A model generated the notes under the pieces. It searched no databases. It was not told the DNA's origin and worked only from the letters and a program-made list of their open reading frames with translations. This document shows positions 54,342 to 64,000 of a DNA stretch of 64,000 bases, in pieces; positions within the stretch are counted from its first letter, which is position 1; each line of letters begins with the position of its first letter. A program made the position numbers and the translations under genes. Source of the DNA: Trichocoleus desertorum ATA4-8-CV12 (GTDB lineage Bacteria; Cyanobacteriota; Cyanobacteriia; FACHB-46); NCBI GenBank assembly GCA_019358975.1, contig JAHHIL010000005.1, positions 1 through 64,000 of the forward strand, given 5' to 3'.

Positions 54342-54385
54342 AAAGGACTCCAGTATTGTTTTGATGCAAGATGCTGGAGTCCTTT
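54342..54385. terminator. Two-way terminator between GT41 gene and glycan operon
   Basis: AAAGGACTCCAG at 54342-54353 is a perfect 12-bp inverse complement of CTGGAGTCCTTT at 54374-54385 around a 20-base loop, with a short T run. It separates the plus-strand pilin/GT41 pair from the minus-strand operon ending at 54404. Confidence 0.9.
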
Positions 54386-54403
54386 TCGATTAAGTCAACT
54401 TGG

Positions 54404-57400
54404 TCAGGTTAAATGTTGTTCGAGAGTTTCCAGATTTGAGATAGCAAGATTACCTGCTCCAACTGCTGCGATCGCTTGCTGGTCTTCGTGCTCCAGTGGC
54501 AATCGAGATTGAACACGAGTCAACAAGACTTGCCACTGGATGCTACTCAAACCACCTACAAGAGATATTTCCGGACCCTCCGTTACGTCTAATTCTTCTT
54601 CTTGTAAAAGTAACGTCATTGTAAGGCCCGACAGTGCCAGGTTCGCTTCCTCTTCAGAGATGTTGCTCATATTCACAAGCAAAGTGATCTGGCTTTTGTC
54701 GGGACGATAAGCGATCGCCTGAATTACTGCTCCTAGTTCTGAGTAAAGCATTTCTTCTGGCTGACTCCAGTCAGGAAAAATCAGCAAATTAATTTCTCTT
54801 AGATTTAAAGGCGTCAGCGTAGCTGTAATAAGCGCTGAGCTAATCTTGTTTGCCATCGCTGACCAAGAAAACTTTGCAGCTTGTTCTAAGCCCATCTCGA
54901 TTAAAGCCTGACGTACTTCAGGCTTTTGCACCTCACATAGAGCATTGGCTAGAGCAGTCGCATCATTGTCGTCCACATATAAAGCCGCATCCCCTGCAAC
55001 TTCTGGAATTGAGGCATTAGGGCAGGTGATTACTGGACAGCCTGAAGCCATTGCTTCCACAATCGGCAGTCCAAAACCTTCGTATAAGGATGGATAAGCT
55101 AAAGCGATCGCACCTGAATAAGCAACTCTTAGCTCATCGTCATCTAGCCGTAACATATGAACAGTTACACCAGCCGTATAGGTTCTAAAGTCAGTGTCTA
55201 GCAGAGAGTTGCTACCAGTACAAACGATATCAAAACCTTGCTTACTTGGCAGTTGAGCAAATGCCTGGAAAAACAGTAGAGAGTTCTTATAGCCTGCTCC
55301 ACCACCCACTAAAAGAAAGTAGGGTTTAGAAATCCCATACTTCAACTTAAAGGCATTAATTTCTACAGTGCTACTGGGTGAGAAGCTAGGTTGCACTCCA
55401 CAATGGGCAACTGTCACGGCCTCCAGAGGTACATCTGAGTAAAAACTGCATAAGTCATGTGTCGTATTTTCAGAAATTGCAATATAAGCTGAGGCATGTT
55501 GAATAGCCAACTGCTTTTCTCGCCACATTGGGTCTTGAAGATTTGCTCCTAGTACCTCTGGAATCATGTCATAAGCCATGAACACAGAAGGAGTTGCTAT
55601 TGGTGTTGTGTAATAAGTTGATATAAATAGATCAGCGCCTTCCTCGTCACACACCTGCTGTAACATCTGGCGGTCTAACTCAGTTTCGCTATAACTATAA
55701 GCTGGCACAAGTCGATAACGAATATTAGGAATTTTAGGAACCGTACCAGCGCGATCGAGGACAACAATATTCTGTGCAAAGCTCTGTGTAGACCATTCCT
55801 CTAGTACAGATTTCCAGACACGAGCAATCCCAGTTTTATAGAGCTGAAAAAAGACCCCATCGACTACAATGGTTGGCTTACCAGTCTTAGCTTTTGTAAA
55901 TTTCTGAAACCAAACTCCAGTATCATCAATCTTCGTGAGATTAAATTTCTCGTTTTGAAGAGCCTCAAACTCATGTAAAGCTTTTCTACAACCTTCCCAA
56001 TGGCCATAGTCATCTACTTGGATAACTCCGTCAGGCACAATACACTCATAAAGCGTATTGAATATATCCATAGTTGATTCATACCAATCCCCATCAGCAT
56101 GTAGAAGGGCAATATCGTTAATATGTAATTTGTATTCAGGTAAGGTATCTGCGAATAAACCTTTTACAGGAACGACGATATCGGTCACACCAAGTTCTTG
56201 ACAAACTTTGTTTAAATTTTCTTCGATAGGGGCCTTTAAAGTACCTACTCCAAAGCCTGTTAAGTTTGCTGGAATTCCGTCATGCCGATCAACCTCTATA
56301 GGATCTGGCATTCCTTCAAATGTGTCAAAGGCATACAAAAGCCTTGGACGCAAACTGTAACGCTGAATAACAGTAGCTAGCAGTGCTGCTGCCCCTCCTT
56401 TATAGGTACCACATTCAACAAAGCTTCCAGGAATATCTTCCAAGCAAATCTGCTTTGCTAACGAGTAAAGAGAAAACAAGCGGGCTTCACTTAATAGGGT
56501 GTAAGGACGAATTATGCTGAGTATCTGTTGAAACTCATCAGTAGCTAGTTGATGTGAAAACCCACTCACAGCATGCTGCTTCAAGTGCTCTGGCAGAGTC
56601 CAATCAACCTCTGGGTCTGGCTGGTGCATAACTGGTTCAACTTCCCCGCGCCAAGCAACACCCATGATTTGCATAGTTTGGTAAATCATGGTATTCCAGC
56701 CTTTATGCTTCAGGTAGTCTAGACCTTGGCTTACATCAGGGGAAGTTAGATCATGAAATACAATCACTGCATCTTCTTCTGCTAACTGCTCACAAATGAT
56801 CGCATCCTCAAGAGGCCCTGGTGCTTCGTGATTACCATCAATGAAGATAAAAGGCCATTTTCGTTGCAATTGAACAGCTAATTCCTCTACCTTTTGGGGG
56901 CTATAACCTGCTACTAAATTGACTGTATTAAGAACCCCAGCCCGTTCTAATGAGGTGCTAACACTTTCAAAAATCTCAGGCCTACCCAATACAGGATCAA
57001 CCACGTCTAACTCAACGCCTGCAAGCGCTATATGGCAGGCCGACCATCCTAGCCAACAACCAATTTCTAGACCTTTCTTACCTTCAAACTTGAGAGCAGT
57101 ATTGTAAAGAATATGTGCTTCATCTCGGCTAAGAAACCCTATTGTTGGTTGCCGCCTGTCAACATACCAGTTGTGAGGAATATCTCGACGTAAATATGGC
57201 CAAGCACAGGTGCTTGGATTTCCTGCAACCATCTCAGGAAAGGCATAGTCAGGCTGAATGATTGATAGTCCTGGCGAAACGTAATCTCTAATAGGCAAAA
57301 GAGCACCTTCAATAATTTTCAGTGTTTGTTCGAGCATTCTTTCTTCTTGAAACATTACCTCTGCCCGTTGTTTGCAAGCTTGGCCAACAGACATGCGTAG

Positions 57401-58435
57401 AGTTGGGCTTACAGACCAATCTTGAATTGCCTTCACCAATTCTCTTACTGTAGATTGAGAATTAGAATTAGGGTCAGAAACTAGCTTGCCAGTAGAACCT
57501 AATTCTTCAGGAATTCCACTAACAGATGTGGCAATAACTGGTAGTCCTTTAGCCATTGCCTCCATAACAGACAAAGGCATACCTTCTAGCTGTGCAGGAA
57601 GGATAAAAATATCAGCGATATTGAGCCACTCTAAAACATTTGATTGCTGGCCTAAAAACTTTACCTTATCTGCAATTCCAAGTTGCTCTACAACTTGCCT
57701 CAGGTGAGTTTCAAGCTGCGGCTCAAAAATCCCGCCCCCAGCCCATACAAAATAAAGCTGGGGCCAGACAGCAGTTTTCATTAATTGTCTAATAGCTTCT
57801 AGTTGATATTGATATCCCTTACGGCTTTCTATACGAGCAGCTGTAAAACAAACTATAGCGTCATCAGGAATGCTTAAAGTTTCTCGCAGTTCTTTTCTGA
57901 TAGACAGATCGCAGGGGGTAAAATAATGACGAGGTCGTCCATAATGTATGACCTTCCCCTTGCATTTAGGAAGACCAAATAGCTCACGTAGCAAATCCAG
58001 GTTATTATGAGAAACCGCAATAACTGACTTAGCTTTTGCGTAATGCTCTGCCAACTCATCTATGTAGCTAGAAAATTGATTAGCCAAACAAGGTTCAACG
58101 AGACCTTCAACTACAATGTAGGGTATTCCAAGTTGAATACAGACTCGCTTGGTAGAGAAATTTGAAAAAGGATTTGTATTACTACAAATCAATAGGTCAG
58201 GCTTGTATTCTAAAGATGTTAAAACTTCTTTGAACTCTTTTTCTTGGCTACCATTACACCAGATGTGATGAATACCCAAGCTCTTCTGATACACAATCTT
58301 CTCATGATCATTCTGAGGTTGCAAACAGGTAACTCTATATCCTTTTTTGATCAAAAAACATAGAATAGAGTGGTTATATTGAGCAACACCGCCAACACCA
58401 GGATCAGTGGTTGACAATAAGATATGTTTAATCAT
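54404..58435 (-). CDS. GT4 - methyltransferase - TylF-like methyltransferase - GT4 fusion protein
   Basis: A 1343-residue protein from the ATG at 58435 ([16 protein letters not shown]); the TTG at 58474 is less likely. Parts in order: a GT4 glycosyltransferase (about 1-382, EX7E motif at Glu284/Glu292), a class I methyltransferase (about 427-597, [17 protein letters not shown]), a TylF/MycF-type sugar O-methyltransferase (about 627-847, [40 protein letters not shown]), a second GT4 (about 857-1202, Glu1119/Glu1127), and a C-terminal part of about 130 residues without a known family. One chain could therefore add two sugars and methylate them. It is the last gene of the surface-glycan operon. 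Confidence 0.88.
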   Translation of the reverse strand: MIKHILLSTTDPGVGGVAQYNHSILCFLIKKGYRVTCLQPQNDHEKIVYQKSLGIHHIWCNGSQEKEFKEVLTSLEYKPDLLICSNTNPFSNFSTKRVCIQLGIPYIVVEGLVEPCLANQFSSYIDELAEHYAKAKSVIAVSHNNLDLLRELFGLPKCKGKVIHYGRPRHYFTPCDLSIRKELRETLSIPDDAIVCFTAARIESRKGYQYQLEAIRQLMKTAVWPQLYFVWAGGGIFEPQLETHLRQVVEQLGIADKVKFLGQQSNVLEWLNIADIFILPAQLEGMPLSVMEAMAKGLPVIATSVSGIPEELGSTGKLVSDPNSNSQSTVRELVKAIQDWSVSPTLRMSVGQACKQRAEVMFQEERMLEQTLKIIEGALLPIRDYVSPGLSIIQPDYAFPEMVAGNPSTCAWPYLRRDIPHNWYVDRRQPTIGFLSRDEAHILYNTALKFEGKKGLEIGCWLGWSACHIALAGVELDVVDPVLGRPEIFESVSTSLERAGVLNTVNLVAGYSPQKVEELAVQLQRKWPFIFIDGNHEAPGPLEDAIICEQLAEEDAVIVFHDLTSPDVSQGLDYLKHKGWNTMIYQTMQIMGVAWRGEVEPVMHQPDPEVDWTLPEHLKQHAVSGFSHQLATDEFQQILSIIRPYTLLSEARLFSLYSLAKQICLEDIPGSFVECGTYKGGAAALLATVIQRYSLRPRLLYAFDTFEGMPDPIEVDRHDGIPANLTGFGVGTLKAPIEENLNKVCQELGVTDIVVPVKGLFADTLPEYKLHINDIALLHADGDWYESTMDIFNTLYECIVPDGVIQVDDYGHWEGCRKALHEFEALQNEKFNLTKIDDTGVWFQKFTKAKTGKPTIVVDGVFFQLYKTGIARVWKSVLEEWSTQSFAQNIVVLDRAGTVPKIPNIRYRLVPAYSYSETELDRQMLQQVCDEEGADLFISTYYTTPIATPSVFMAYDMIPEVLGANLQDPMWREKQLAIQHASAYIAISENTTHDLCSFYSDVPLEAVTVAHCGVQPSFSPSSTVEINAFKLKYGISKPYFLLVGGGAGYKNSLLFFQAFAQLPSKQGFDIVCTGSNSLLDTDFRTYTAGVTVHMLRLDDDELRVAYSGAIALAYPSLYEGFGLPIVEAMASGCPVITCPNASIPEVAGDAALYVDDNDATALANALCEVQKPEVRQALIEMGLEQAAKFSWSAMANKISSALITATLTPLNLREINLLIFPDWSQPEEMLYSELGAVIQAIAYRPDKSQITLLVNMSNISEEEANLALSGLTMTLLLQEEELDVTEGPEISLVGGLSSIQWQVLLTRVQSRLPLEHEDQQAIAAVGAGNLAISNLETLEQHLT

Positions 58436-58481
58436 ATTCACAGAAATCTCGTAAAAATTTATAATTTTAGCCAAGGATTTT

Positions 58482-58877
58482 TTAGCGATTGCCAGCTTTT
58501 TTCTTTACTTGGGTCAACAATGCTTTATAAGTAGCATTATTAGGATTAAGCTTAATCAATTTTTTCAGAGGCTCCTGAGCGCCCTCTAAGTTACCCCTTT
58601 TTATACGTATTTGCACTAAGCTCTCTAAAGCTACCTGATTTTCTGGTTCTCGTTGCAGTACTAGCTCATATCCTTTTTCCTCCATCATTGGCTGTGATTG
58701 TACTATTGTAGAACTCATTTTTGGTTGGGTGATCTGACGGAAGGTATCAGCAAAGAAACCTCCCACTGCAAATACTGTTGACCCTAAAAACAGCCCAGTA
58801 GAGACGAATGCTATCAATCGTTGTTTACGCTTGATTTGAGTTTGGCGTAGCTCTACATAATTATTAAAACTGCTCAT
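58482..58877 (-). CDS. Small membrane-anchored TPR-like protein
   Basis: The ATG at 58877 gives 131 residues: a basic start (IKRKQRLIAF), one membrane helix (FVSTGLFLGSTVFAVGGFF, about 24-44), and a C-terminal part with about two TPR-like helices (YELVLQREPENQVALESLVQ, and AQEPLKKLIKLNPNNATYKA). It lies between the O-antigen ligase and the GT4 fusion in a tight minus-strand operon, so it may scaffold the glycan enzymes at the membrane (inference). A GTG at 58919 would add 14 residues. Confidence 0.72.
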   Translation of the reverse strand: MSSFNNYVELRQTQIKRKQRLIAFVSTGLFLGSTVFAVGGFFADTFRQITQPKMSSTIVQSQPMMEEKGYELVLQREPENQVALESLVQIRIKRGNLEGAQEPLKKLIKLNPNNATYKALLTQVKKKAGNR

Positions 58878-58952
58878 GCTGAATTCCAGTTTGTGTAACT
58901 TCAGTGAAAGGCTCTTCACTCTTTAGATTACCCACTCTAGTCTTGAAGTCTT

Positions 58953-61523
58953 TCAAGTTTTTTGAATTAAAGCATCACGCCATGCTTGCAAAACTAAATC
59001 CCAATCAGAAAAATAGAGAGGTGAGAACAAAATCTCAGGTAATAGTTCAGTTACTACAACACTGTCTGCAACAGTAAGGAAATCGACAGGAGCAGAACCA
59101 TCAATATGGCGACTGAGAACTCCGAATCCAGTACGGGTGCGACGATATTGACGACTCGGTGCATTCCGTTTCAGCCATTCATCAAAGGATGATGAACGAT
59201 TCATGCTTGTGACTAGAGCTTCCCAAAGTTCGGGGGGTAGGCTGTTTTGCTCTGCTTGTATCCATGCTTCTCGCAAAAGAGATTGGCGTTGACCAGGGTT
59301 GAGCCAAGCTGCGATCGCTAATTTACCTGGTGAATTAGGTAAGGCTTGTATTTGTGGCTCTACATTTTTGCCTTCTGCAAGTTGTAGGATGACTTGGCTT
59401 AAGGGAGTACCGTGACTATCCCAGTCTTTATGCGCTGCTTCGAAATCACCTCGCCACCAGTTCACCCCACCCCGCAGTTGGTAGCAGTAGGTACTAATTT
59501 GTTCCGGCTGAGCAGGAGCCTGTAATAGCTCTGTACATTTTGCTGCAACACGATCCAGCATGGGTGTGTAGAGAGGCTGGATGGTAGGCGCTCGCCAAAC
59601 AGGGCTGGTAATGAGCAGCGGATCACGTAATGCTTCCAAAGCTACTGCTTCTGTCGCCAAATCGACTTTACCTTGCGCTAATAAGCTAAGCCCCAACCCA
59701 TAAAACACCCCTCTCTTAGCAGGAACTAGCTGAGCAGAGCGAATAAACTCTTGGGTTGCAGCTTGAGGATTTTGATTTAATAAGAGCCAAGCTAGATTGG
59801 TATGCCCAAATTCTTGGTAGGGAGAGGCTTGGATGCCTTTCTGTAACCAAGTAATGCCATCGGCCTGAAGTTGGCTTTGTTGTTGAGGATCGTTAGTTTG
59901 CAAACTCAGATTCCCCAAGTTCCAACCTAGCTGGTAAGGATAATATGGCTCCCAAGGCGCTAACTGAGCAGCTTGGCTGAGGCGTTGCACAAACCCAGGG
60001 ATGTTTTCTCGGCTTAGAGCAATAAAACCCTGACTCGATAATTGCCAAGCTCGATGAATCGGAACTAGCCAGACGCTGACCACGAGCAGCAGGCCTAACC
60101 CAGCATAAGTTACGCCTTGGGCCGCTCGTCCTGTAATTGAAAATTTAGGTAGGGCGCTCACTGAAGTTTCGGAAAAAGTCTCGCGAAATACAGCGGCAAG
60201 GATAGCGATGAAGAGAACTAAAGTGCCACCGATGCAAACATTATCGAGCTGGTAATCGGTCAAGCTACTGATCCCATAACCTAAAAGACCTGCCAATATA
60301 CTCCAAACAAGAATTTGGTCTGTATGTTGACGGGAAACGGGCTGAGCTGAGATTTTACTAAGCCAGCGAATGCTTAAGTAGGTGAGGAGAGCGATCGCAA
60401 TTACACTCGTCCCAATTCCCCACAAACCTAGTTCAGCCCAAATTTGCACTGGAGTACTGTGAAGTTGGTAGGTTAGTTCTGCTTCTCGGCCTGCCCATCC
60501 AGGGCGATATTGCTGATAGACAATCGGAACACTACCAGGCCCAGCCCCGAAGACTGGATGCGCGATTCCCATCTGCCAACCTGTTACAGCAGTAATCATC
60601 CGGTAGGCAAAGTCGCCGCTTAGTTGACCGCTGAGTATGGCAGTAATTGCTGTTTTAAGGCGATCGTTTGTGAGTACTGACAGGCTCAAAAAAGCCAGCA
60701 TGAAAAGGCTTCCTAAGCCTAGCCAAAGACGTGGCAGAGAGCTGCGGAATAGTAGTAGAACAAACCCGACGATACAAAGCGCTGCGAGTCCTAACCAGCC
60801 CCCCCGCGAACCCGTGGTGTAAAGAGCAATCAACCCCAGTCCTACTCCTGTCAGCCAAAGCCGGCGTTGCTTTCCAGTTTGCAGAATACTCAGCGCCAGG
60901 AGCAAAGGGAGAGCTAAGAGGAGATAGCCTGCTACGTAGTTGGGATGACCGAGCGGTGCCCAATTGCGTAACTCTAACGTTGAGAGGTTTAGTGAAAGAT
61001 TAACACCTGACTGGCGTAGGGCTTGCAACCGATCCAGTTCTGGCAAGATCGTTTGGGTTAACCACAAACCAAGGCTCACGACAATAAAGGCTAGATTTAA
61101 GTACCCTTGCCCCACTAGTAGGTTGTAGCGATCGCGGGAAGTCAGAACTTTATAGTTGAGCGCATACAAGCCAGCCAGAAAACATAAAGTGGCCCAAGCG
61201 TACCAACGAGCTTGCATAGGAAACTCAGCGACAGCAGCTGAAGTAATCAGGCCAATAGCAGTAAGACCCGCGATCGCATCAAAGCCGTTACCCAGCCAGA
61301 GCCATTCCTGCCGACGCCATACCATCCACAAAAGCCATAAAGGTAGGCAAGCTAAACCTACTTGCCAGAGAAATACCCAGGGCCATGAAACAACTAAGGT
61401 ATTGCTGTCAGGAAGCAGTGTGAAGAGTATATAGAAACAGGTGACTAACAATCCTAAAAGCGAGCCTTTGGGATTGGAAGTTGCGGGTGGGGCTTTTTTA
61501 ATTAGAGGGCGATCGCCAGTCAT
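58953..61523 (-). CDS. O-antigen ligase (Wzy/WaaL-like) with C-terminal TPR region
   Basis: The first 490 or so residues have 10 to 12 hydrophobic helices with the PF04932-type region GSRGGWLGLAALCIVGFVLL, and the following motif PVFGAGPGSV and QLHSTPVQIWAELGLWG, which is the usual large periplasmic loop end. The last 370 residues are soluble, with TPR-like repeats (EFGHTNLAWLLLNQNPQAA). Such proteins polymerise or ligate surface polysaccharide at the outer face of the inner membrane. The next gene starts 75 bases downstream; the upstream gene ends 17 bases before. Confidence 0.87.
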   Translation of the reverse strand: MTGDRPLIKKAPPATSNPKGSLLGLLVTCFYILFTLLPDSNTLVVSWPWVFLWQVGLACLPLWLLWMVWRRQEWLWLGNGFDAIAGLTAIGLITSAAVAEFPMQARWYAWATLCFLAGLYALNYKVLTSRDRYNLLVGQGYLNLAFIVVSLGLWLTQTILPELDRLQALRQSGVNLSLNLSTLELRNWAPLGHPNYVAGYLLLALPLLLALSILQTGKQRRLWLTGVGLGLIALYTTGSRGGWLGLAALCIVGFVLLLFRSSLPRLWLGLGSLFMLAFLSLSVLTNDRLKTAITAILSGQLSGDFAYRMITAVTGWQMGIAHPVFGAGPGSVPIVYQQYRPGWAGREAELTYQLHSTPVQIWAELGLWGIGTSVIAIALLTYLSIRWLSKISAQPVSRQHTDQILVWSILAGLLGYGISSLTDYQLDNVCIGGTLVLFIAILAAVFRETFSETSVSALPKFSITGRAAQGVTYAGLGLLLVVSVWLVPIHRAWQLSSQGFIALSRENIPGFVQRLSQAAQLAPWEPYYPYQLGWNLGNLSLQTNDPQQQSQLQADGITWLQKGIQASPYQEFGHTNLAWLLLNQNPQAATQEFIRSAQLVPAKRGVFYGLGLSLLAQGKVDLATEAVALEALRDPLLITSPVWRAPTIQPLYTPMLDRVAAKCTELLQAPAQPEQISTYCYQLRGGVNWWRGDFEAAHKDWDSHGTPLSQVILQLAEGKNVEPQIQALPNSPGKLAIAAWLNPGQRQSLLREAWIQAEQNSLPPELWEALVTSMNRSSSFDEWLKRNAPSRQYRRTRTGFGVLSRHIDGSAPVDFLTVADSVVVTELLPEILFSPLYFSDWDLVLQAWRDALIQKT

Positions 61524-61540
61524 GGGCTTGTATGGAGAGT

Positions 61541-63061
61541 TTAGTAGGCACCTTTACCAAACAAAACGATGCGGCAAGTTTCTACCAAAATATCAAGATC
61601 GAGATTGAGCGACCAGTTGTCAATGTAGTAAAGGTCTAGGCGGACTGCATCACTAAAATCGGCAATATCAGAGCGGCCCGAAACCTGCCATAACCCTGTA
61701 ATCCCAGGCAGAACTTGATGGCGAATGTGGTGCCAGGTGTCAAAGCGCTCCACATCTCGGAGGGGCAAAGGACGAGGGCCAACCAGGCTCATCTGGCCTA
61801 GCAGAACATTAAATAGTTGGGGCAACTCATCAATACTAGTAGATCTCAGGAAACGACCCAGGCGAGTAATTCGAGGGTCATGTCTAATCTTGAACATGAC
61901 TCCGCCTTTGATCTCATTACAAGCTTCCAACTGAGCCTGTAACGCTTCGGCTTCTGTCACCATTGTGCGGAATTTCCACATATGAAAGACTTTGCCATGC
62001 AACCCCATTCGTTCTTGCCGGAAAAAGATCGGGCCTGGAGAAGACAACTTGATCGCGATCGCCACAGCCAAAAAGAGAGGCGACAGCAGAATCACACCAA
62101 CTAAAGCCCCGAAGACATCCATCCAACGTTTTAAGCTATACTCCAAACTGCTTAAGAAACGCGGCTCTACCCGCAGAGTTGGTAAACCAGCAAAGATCTC
62201 AGGCAGACCGCGACGATGCAACATATCTACACTGGAAGGTAGCAAGCGCAAAGTAATGCCCTGACGACGTAGCTGCCAATAAAGCGCTGAGGCCAGTGCA
62301 GTGTTGGGTAAGTTCTCGACTAAAACCTCTTTGGCCTTGGATGCCAAAATGGTTTGTAGAGTAGTCGGAGCATGAGCGGTGGTTGCTAGTGCTGCGCCAA
62401 CGACTTGATAACGTGAGGCATCCTGACCCTTGAAATTTAAACGCTGTTCTAATACATGGGCCAAAGTTGACAAGCGATCGCCTGGGGCAATCAAAAAAAC
62501 AGGAATCGGAGACTGGCTTTGCTCAAACTGACGCAAAATTAAGGTTGTTAACAGCCGAAATCCTATTACTAACCCGACACTACTCAACCAGGCTGTAAAG
62601 AATAGCGATCGCGGTGGGTCTAGCTTAGGGTCATAAAAATACCCCATCACTAAGGAGAGCGAATAAACCATGCTCACCAACTTGCCTGCCCGGAGGTAGT
62701 TCTTCCATTGCGTTGCCGAGGAGTACAACCCCCCGTAAGCAAAAAACAGCAACGTCGCAGCAGCAAATAGCCAAAATAGACTTGGCAGACCCAACCAGCT
62801 CCACCAGTTCAGCTCCGGTGGTAAAGGTGAATAAAATTGATTCAAATGTGCCGCAATCTGCCAAGCCATTCCCAACGCTAAGACGTCGCTGAGCAGTAGT
62901 GCTAGCATTCGATACCCTTGCCAACCGCGAAGCTGTAACAAGTTCAACTTGCCAGGAGCACGAATATCTAGCTTGGAATTGTTGGAAGCTCTGCCAGAAA
63001 ACTCAATCATTGCAGTATAAGCAGATTGCGGAGATGCAGTAGGAATTGCTTCGGCTATCAC
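61541..63061 (-). CDS. Polyprenyl glycosylphosphotransferase (WcaJ-type)
   Basis: This enzyme transfers a sugar-1-phosphate to undecaprenyl phosphate, the first step of exopolysaccharide assembly. Four N-terminal helices precede a nucleotide-binding-like middle part, then the family C-domain: [61 protein letters not shown] (given here split from its PRP continuation) and [14 protein letters not shown]. The start may be the GTG at 63061 or the ATG at 63010; neither has a clear ribosome-binding site. It lies 82 bases after the WecG-type gene in the same operon. Confidence 0.93.
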   Translation of the reverse strand: MIAEAIPTASPQSAYTAMIEFSGRASNNSKLDIRAPGKLNLLQLRGWQGYRMLALLLSDVLALGMAWQIAAHLNQFYSPLPPELNWWSWLGLPSLFWLFAAATLLFFAYGGLYSSATQWKNYLRAGKLVSMVYSLSLVMGYFYDPKLDPPRSLFFTAWLSSVGLVIGFRLLTTLILRQFEQSQSPIPVFLIAPGDRLSTLAHVLEQRLNFKGQDASRYQVVGAALATTAHAPTTLQTILASKAKEVLVENLPNTALASALYWQLRRQGITLRLLPSSVDMLHRRGLPEIFAGLPTLRVEPRFLSSLEYSLKRWMDVFGALVGVILLSPLFLAVAIAIKLSSPGPIFFRQERMGLHGKVFHMWKFRTMVTEAEALQAQLEACNEIKGGVMFKIRHDPRITRLGRFLRSTSIDELPQLFNVLLGQMSLVGPRPLPLRDVERFDTWHHIRHQVLPGITGLWQVSGRSDIADFSDAVRLDLYYIDNWSLNLDLDILVETCRIVLFGKGAY

Positions 63062-63143
63062 TATTTTTGAAGAAATGATGAAGCAGCAACTTCATTCAGT
63101 ATTCCGCAAAATCCAAACAAACCTGACAGAACCCAAAATTGAA

Positions 63144-63920
63144 TTATTTGAGTCGCAGCCAGTGACGTAACAACTGCCAACCAAACAAAATGACAAAGGC
63201 AGGATTATTGATGCAATAACGCTGCCACAAGCGCCTTGGCTCCTGTGAAAAACGATATAACCACTCCAACCCTAGTTTCATCATCCACCGGGGGGCTTGA
63301 ACCACTTCACCACTGTGGAAACTAAAAGCTGCTCCCACACCAATCATCACAGCAGCAACTTTGCCTTGCTGCCGAGCCATCCATTCTTCTTGCTTGGGAC
63401 AGCCTAACCCCACAAAAACCACAGATGCGCCAGAGTCATTAATCCGCTGCACATCTGACTCCTCCTCTTTTAGAGTCAGAGACCTAAAAGGGGGCGCATA
63501 GCTATCTGCGATCGCCAAATCCGGAAATTTCTGAGTCAGATTGTGCTTTAGCTTCTCTAGCATTGACTCGGTGCCACCATATAAATAGATAGGCATTTCT
63601 AACTGAGCTGCGCGATCGCACCAAGCCAGCATTAAATCTGGCCCATACACTCTGGTTTGGTCTTTGATTCCCAACAGTCGCAAGGCCCAGACAAGCGGCA
63701 TGCCATCCGGACTGACCAGAGCCGCTTGATTAATGATTTGTTGGTACTGCCGCTGCCAATAAGCCGTCATCACCACATGAACATTGGCAGCGACGATGTA
63801 GCAGGAGTTTCGGGCCTCAGCCCAAATTTGGATGCGATCGCAGGCATCAATATAGCTCGTCGCATAAACAGGAGTTAAGATGACAGTGACAACAGGACAT
63901 TCCTGATTTGCTTTGCTCAT
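63144..63920 (-). CDS. WecG/TagA/CpsF-family glycosyltransferase
   Basis: GT26 family enzymes add an N-acetylmannosaminuronate or similar sugar to lipid-linked precursors. Recognisable motifs are ANVHVVMTAYW, LVSPDGMPLVWALRLLG, VFVGLGCPKQEEWMARQ and APRWMMKLGLEWLYRF with QEPRRLW. Length of 258 residues is normal. AGGAGG precedes the ATG by three bases. It is the first complete gene of the minus-strand operon, which continues with the polyprenyl sugar-phosphate transferase. Confidence 0.92.
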   Translation of the reverse strand: MSKANQECPVVTVILTPVYATSYIDACDRIQIWAEARNSCYIVAANVHVVMTAYWQRQYQQIINQAALVSPDGMPLVWALRLLGIKDQTRVYGPDLMLAWCDRAAQLEMPIYLYGGTESMLEKLKHNLTQKFPDLAIADSYAPPFRSLTLKEEESDVQRINDSGASVVFVGLGCPKQEEWMARQQGKVAAVMIGVGAAFSFHSGEVVQAPRWMMKLGLEWLYRFSQEPRRLWQRYCINNPAFVILFGWQLLRHWLRLK

Positions 63921-63937
63921 ATTCCTCCTATGCCCTT

Positions 63938-64000
63938 CTAAGGCTTTGCCTGCTTACCGGCGCTGACGCGCATAACTTGCCAAGCCTCGCAATCCAAAGG
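63938..64000 (-). CDS. Possible end of an upstream gene (partial)
   Basis: A minus-strand frame is open from the right edge to a TAG at 63938-63940 (20 codons, ending VMRVSAGKQAKP). The close fit to the WecG gene, 17 bases on, suggests a further operon gene, but so short a stretch is weak support. Confidence 0.25.
   Translation of the reverse strand, partial: PLDCEAWQVMRVSAGKQAKP

Overview
The window comes from a cyanobacterium. The evidence is the gene content: RpaB, a phycobilisome-type globin with a linker-like partner, the carotenoid hydroxylase CrtR, a COP23-family protein, an NTRC-type thioredoxin reductase-thioredoxin fusion, a radA-rpaB-plsX-fabH-fabD-plsC block, and an HCF173-like SDR/CIA30 protein. 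The octamer GCGATCGC (HIP1) is also scattered through genes and spacers. I cannot fix the genus; a filamentous lineage is plausible but unproven. I see no rRNA, tRNA, CRISPR array or prophage.

Layout. 0-3.5 kb: the tail of a TnpB gene, then a GAF/GAF/PAS histidine kinase. 3.5-10.9 kb: exbB, a DUF2993 protein, a phycobilisome-like gene pair, DUF1824, the HCF173-like protein, a decayed TnpB element and an alpha/beta hydrolase. 10.9-16.4 kb: an unrecognised membrane protein, an AT-rich spacer with repeated CTTAA boxes, a PH-like protein with a GH1 beta-glucosidase, YdcF, DUF2288 and an AI-2E-family permease. 16.5-20.1 kb: the lipid operon plsX-fabH-fabD-plsC on the minus strand. 20.4-23.3 kb: rpaB divergent from radA-exbD. 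23.6-31.8 kb: HEAT and TPR proteins, an LD-carboxypeptidase with a glycosyltransferase, a peptidoglycan-binding/HEAT membrane protein, an EamA transporter, sppA and aroH. 31.8-43.1 kb: crtR, COP23, pyruvate kinase, gcvH-gcvP and pyrG. 43.1-48.6 kb: a ROK kinase, an intact TnpB, a secreted coiled-coil protein, an orphan DppC-type permease and NTRC.

48.6-64 kb is a cell-surface region. It holds a GT2/TPR protein, a methyltransferase, a type IV pilin, a SPINDLY-type GT41 enzyme, and a minus-strand operon running WecG-type transferase, polyprenyl sugar-phosphate transferase, O-antigen ligase/TPR, small TPR protein, and a 1343-residue GT4-methyltransferase-methyltransferase-GT4 protein. A strong two-way hairpin terminator separates this operon from the GT41 gene. 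Together the genes look like a system that builds and polymerises a methylated surface glycan and may glycosylate the neighbouring pilin (inference).

The most unusual items are the four-domain glycan enzyme with its unassigned C-terminus, the pilin/GT41 pair, the stand-alone phycobilisome-like pair, the peptidoglycan-binding/HEAT protein, and three TnpB elements in different states of decay. Several start codons were moved from the longest reading frame because ribosome-binding sites, overlaps or family N-termini favoured a later start. These include a TTG start for rpaB, which puts its phosphorylation site at Asp56.
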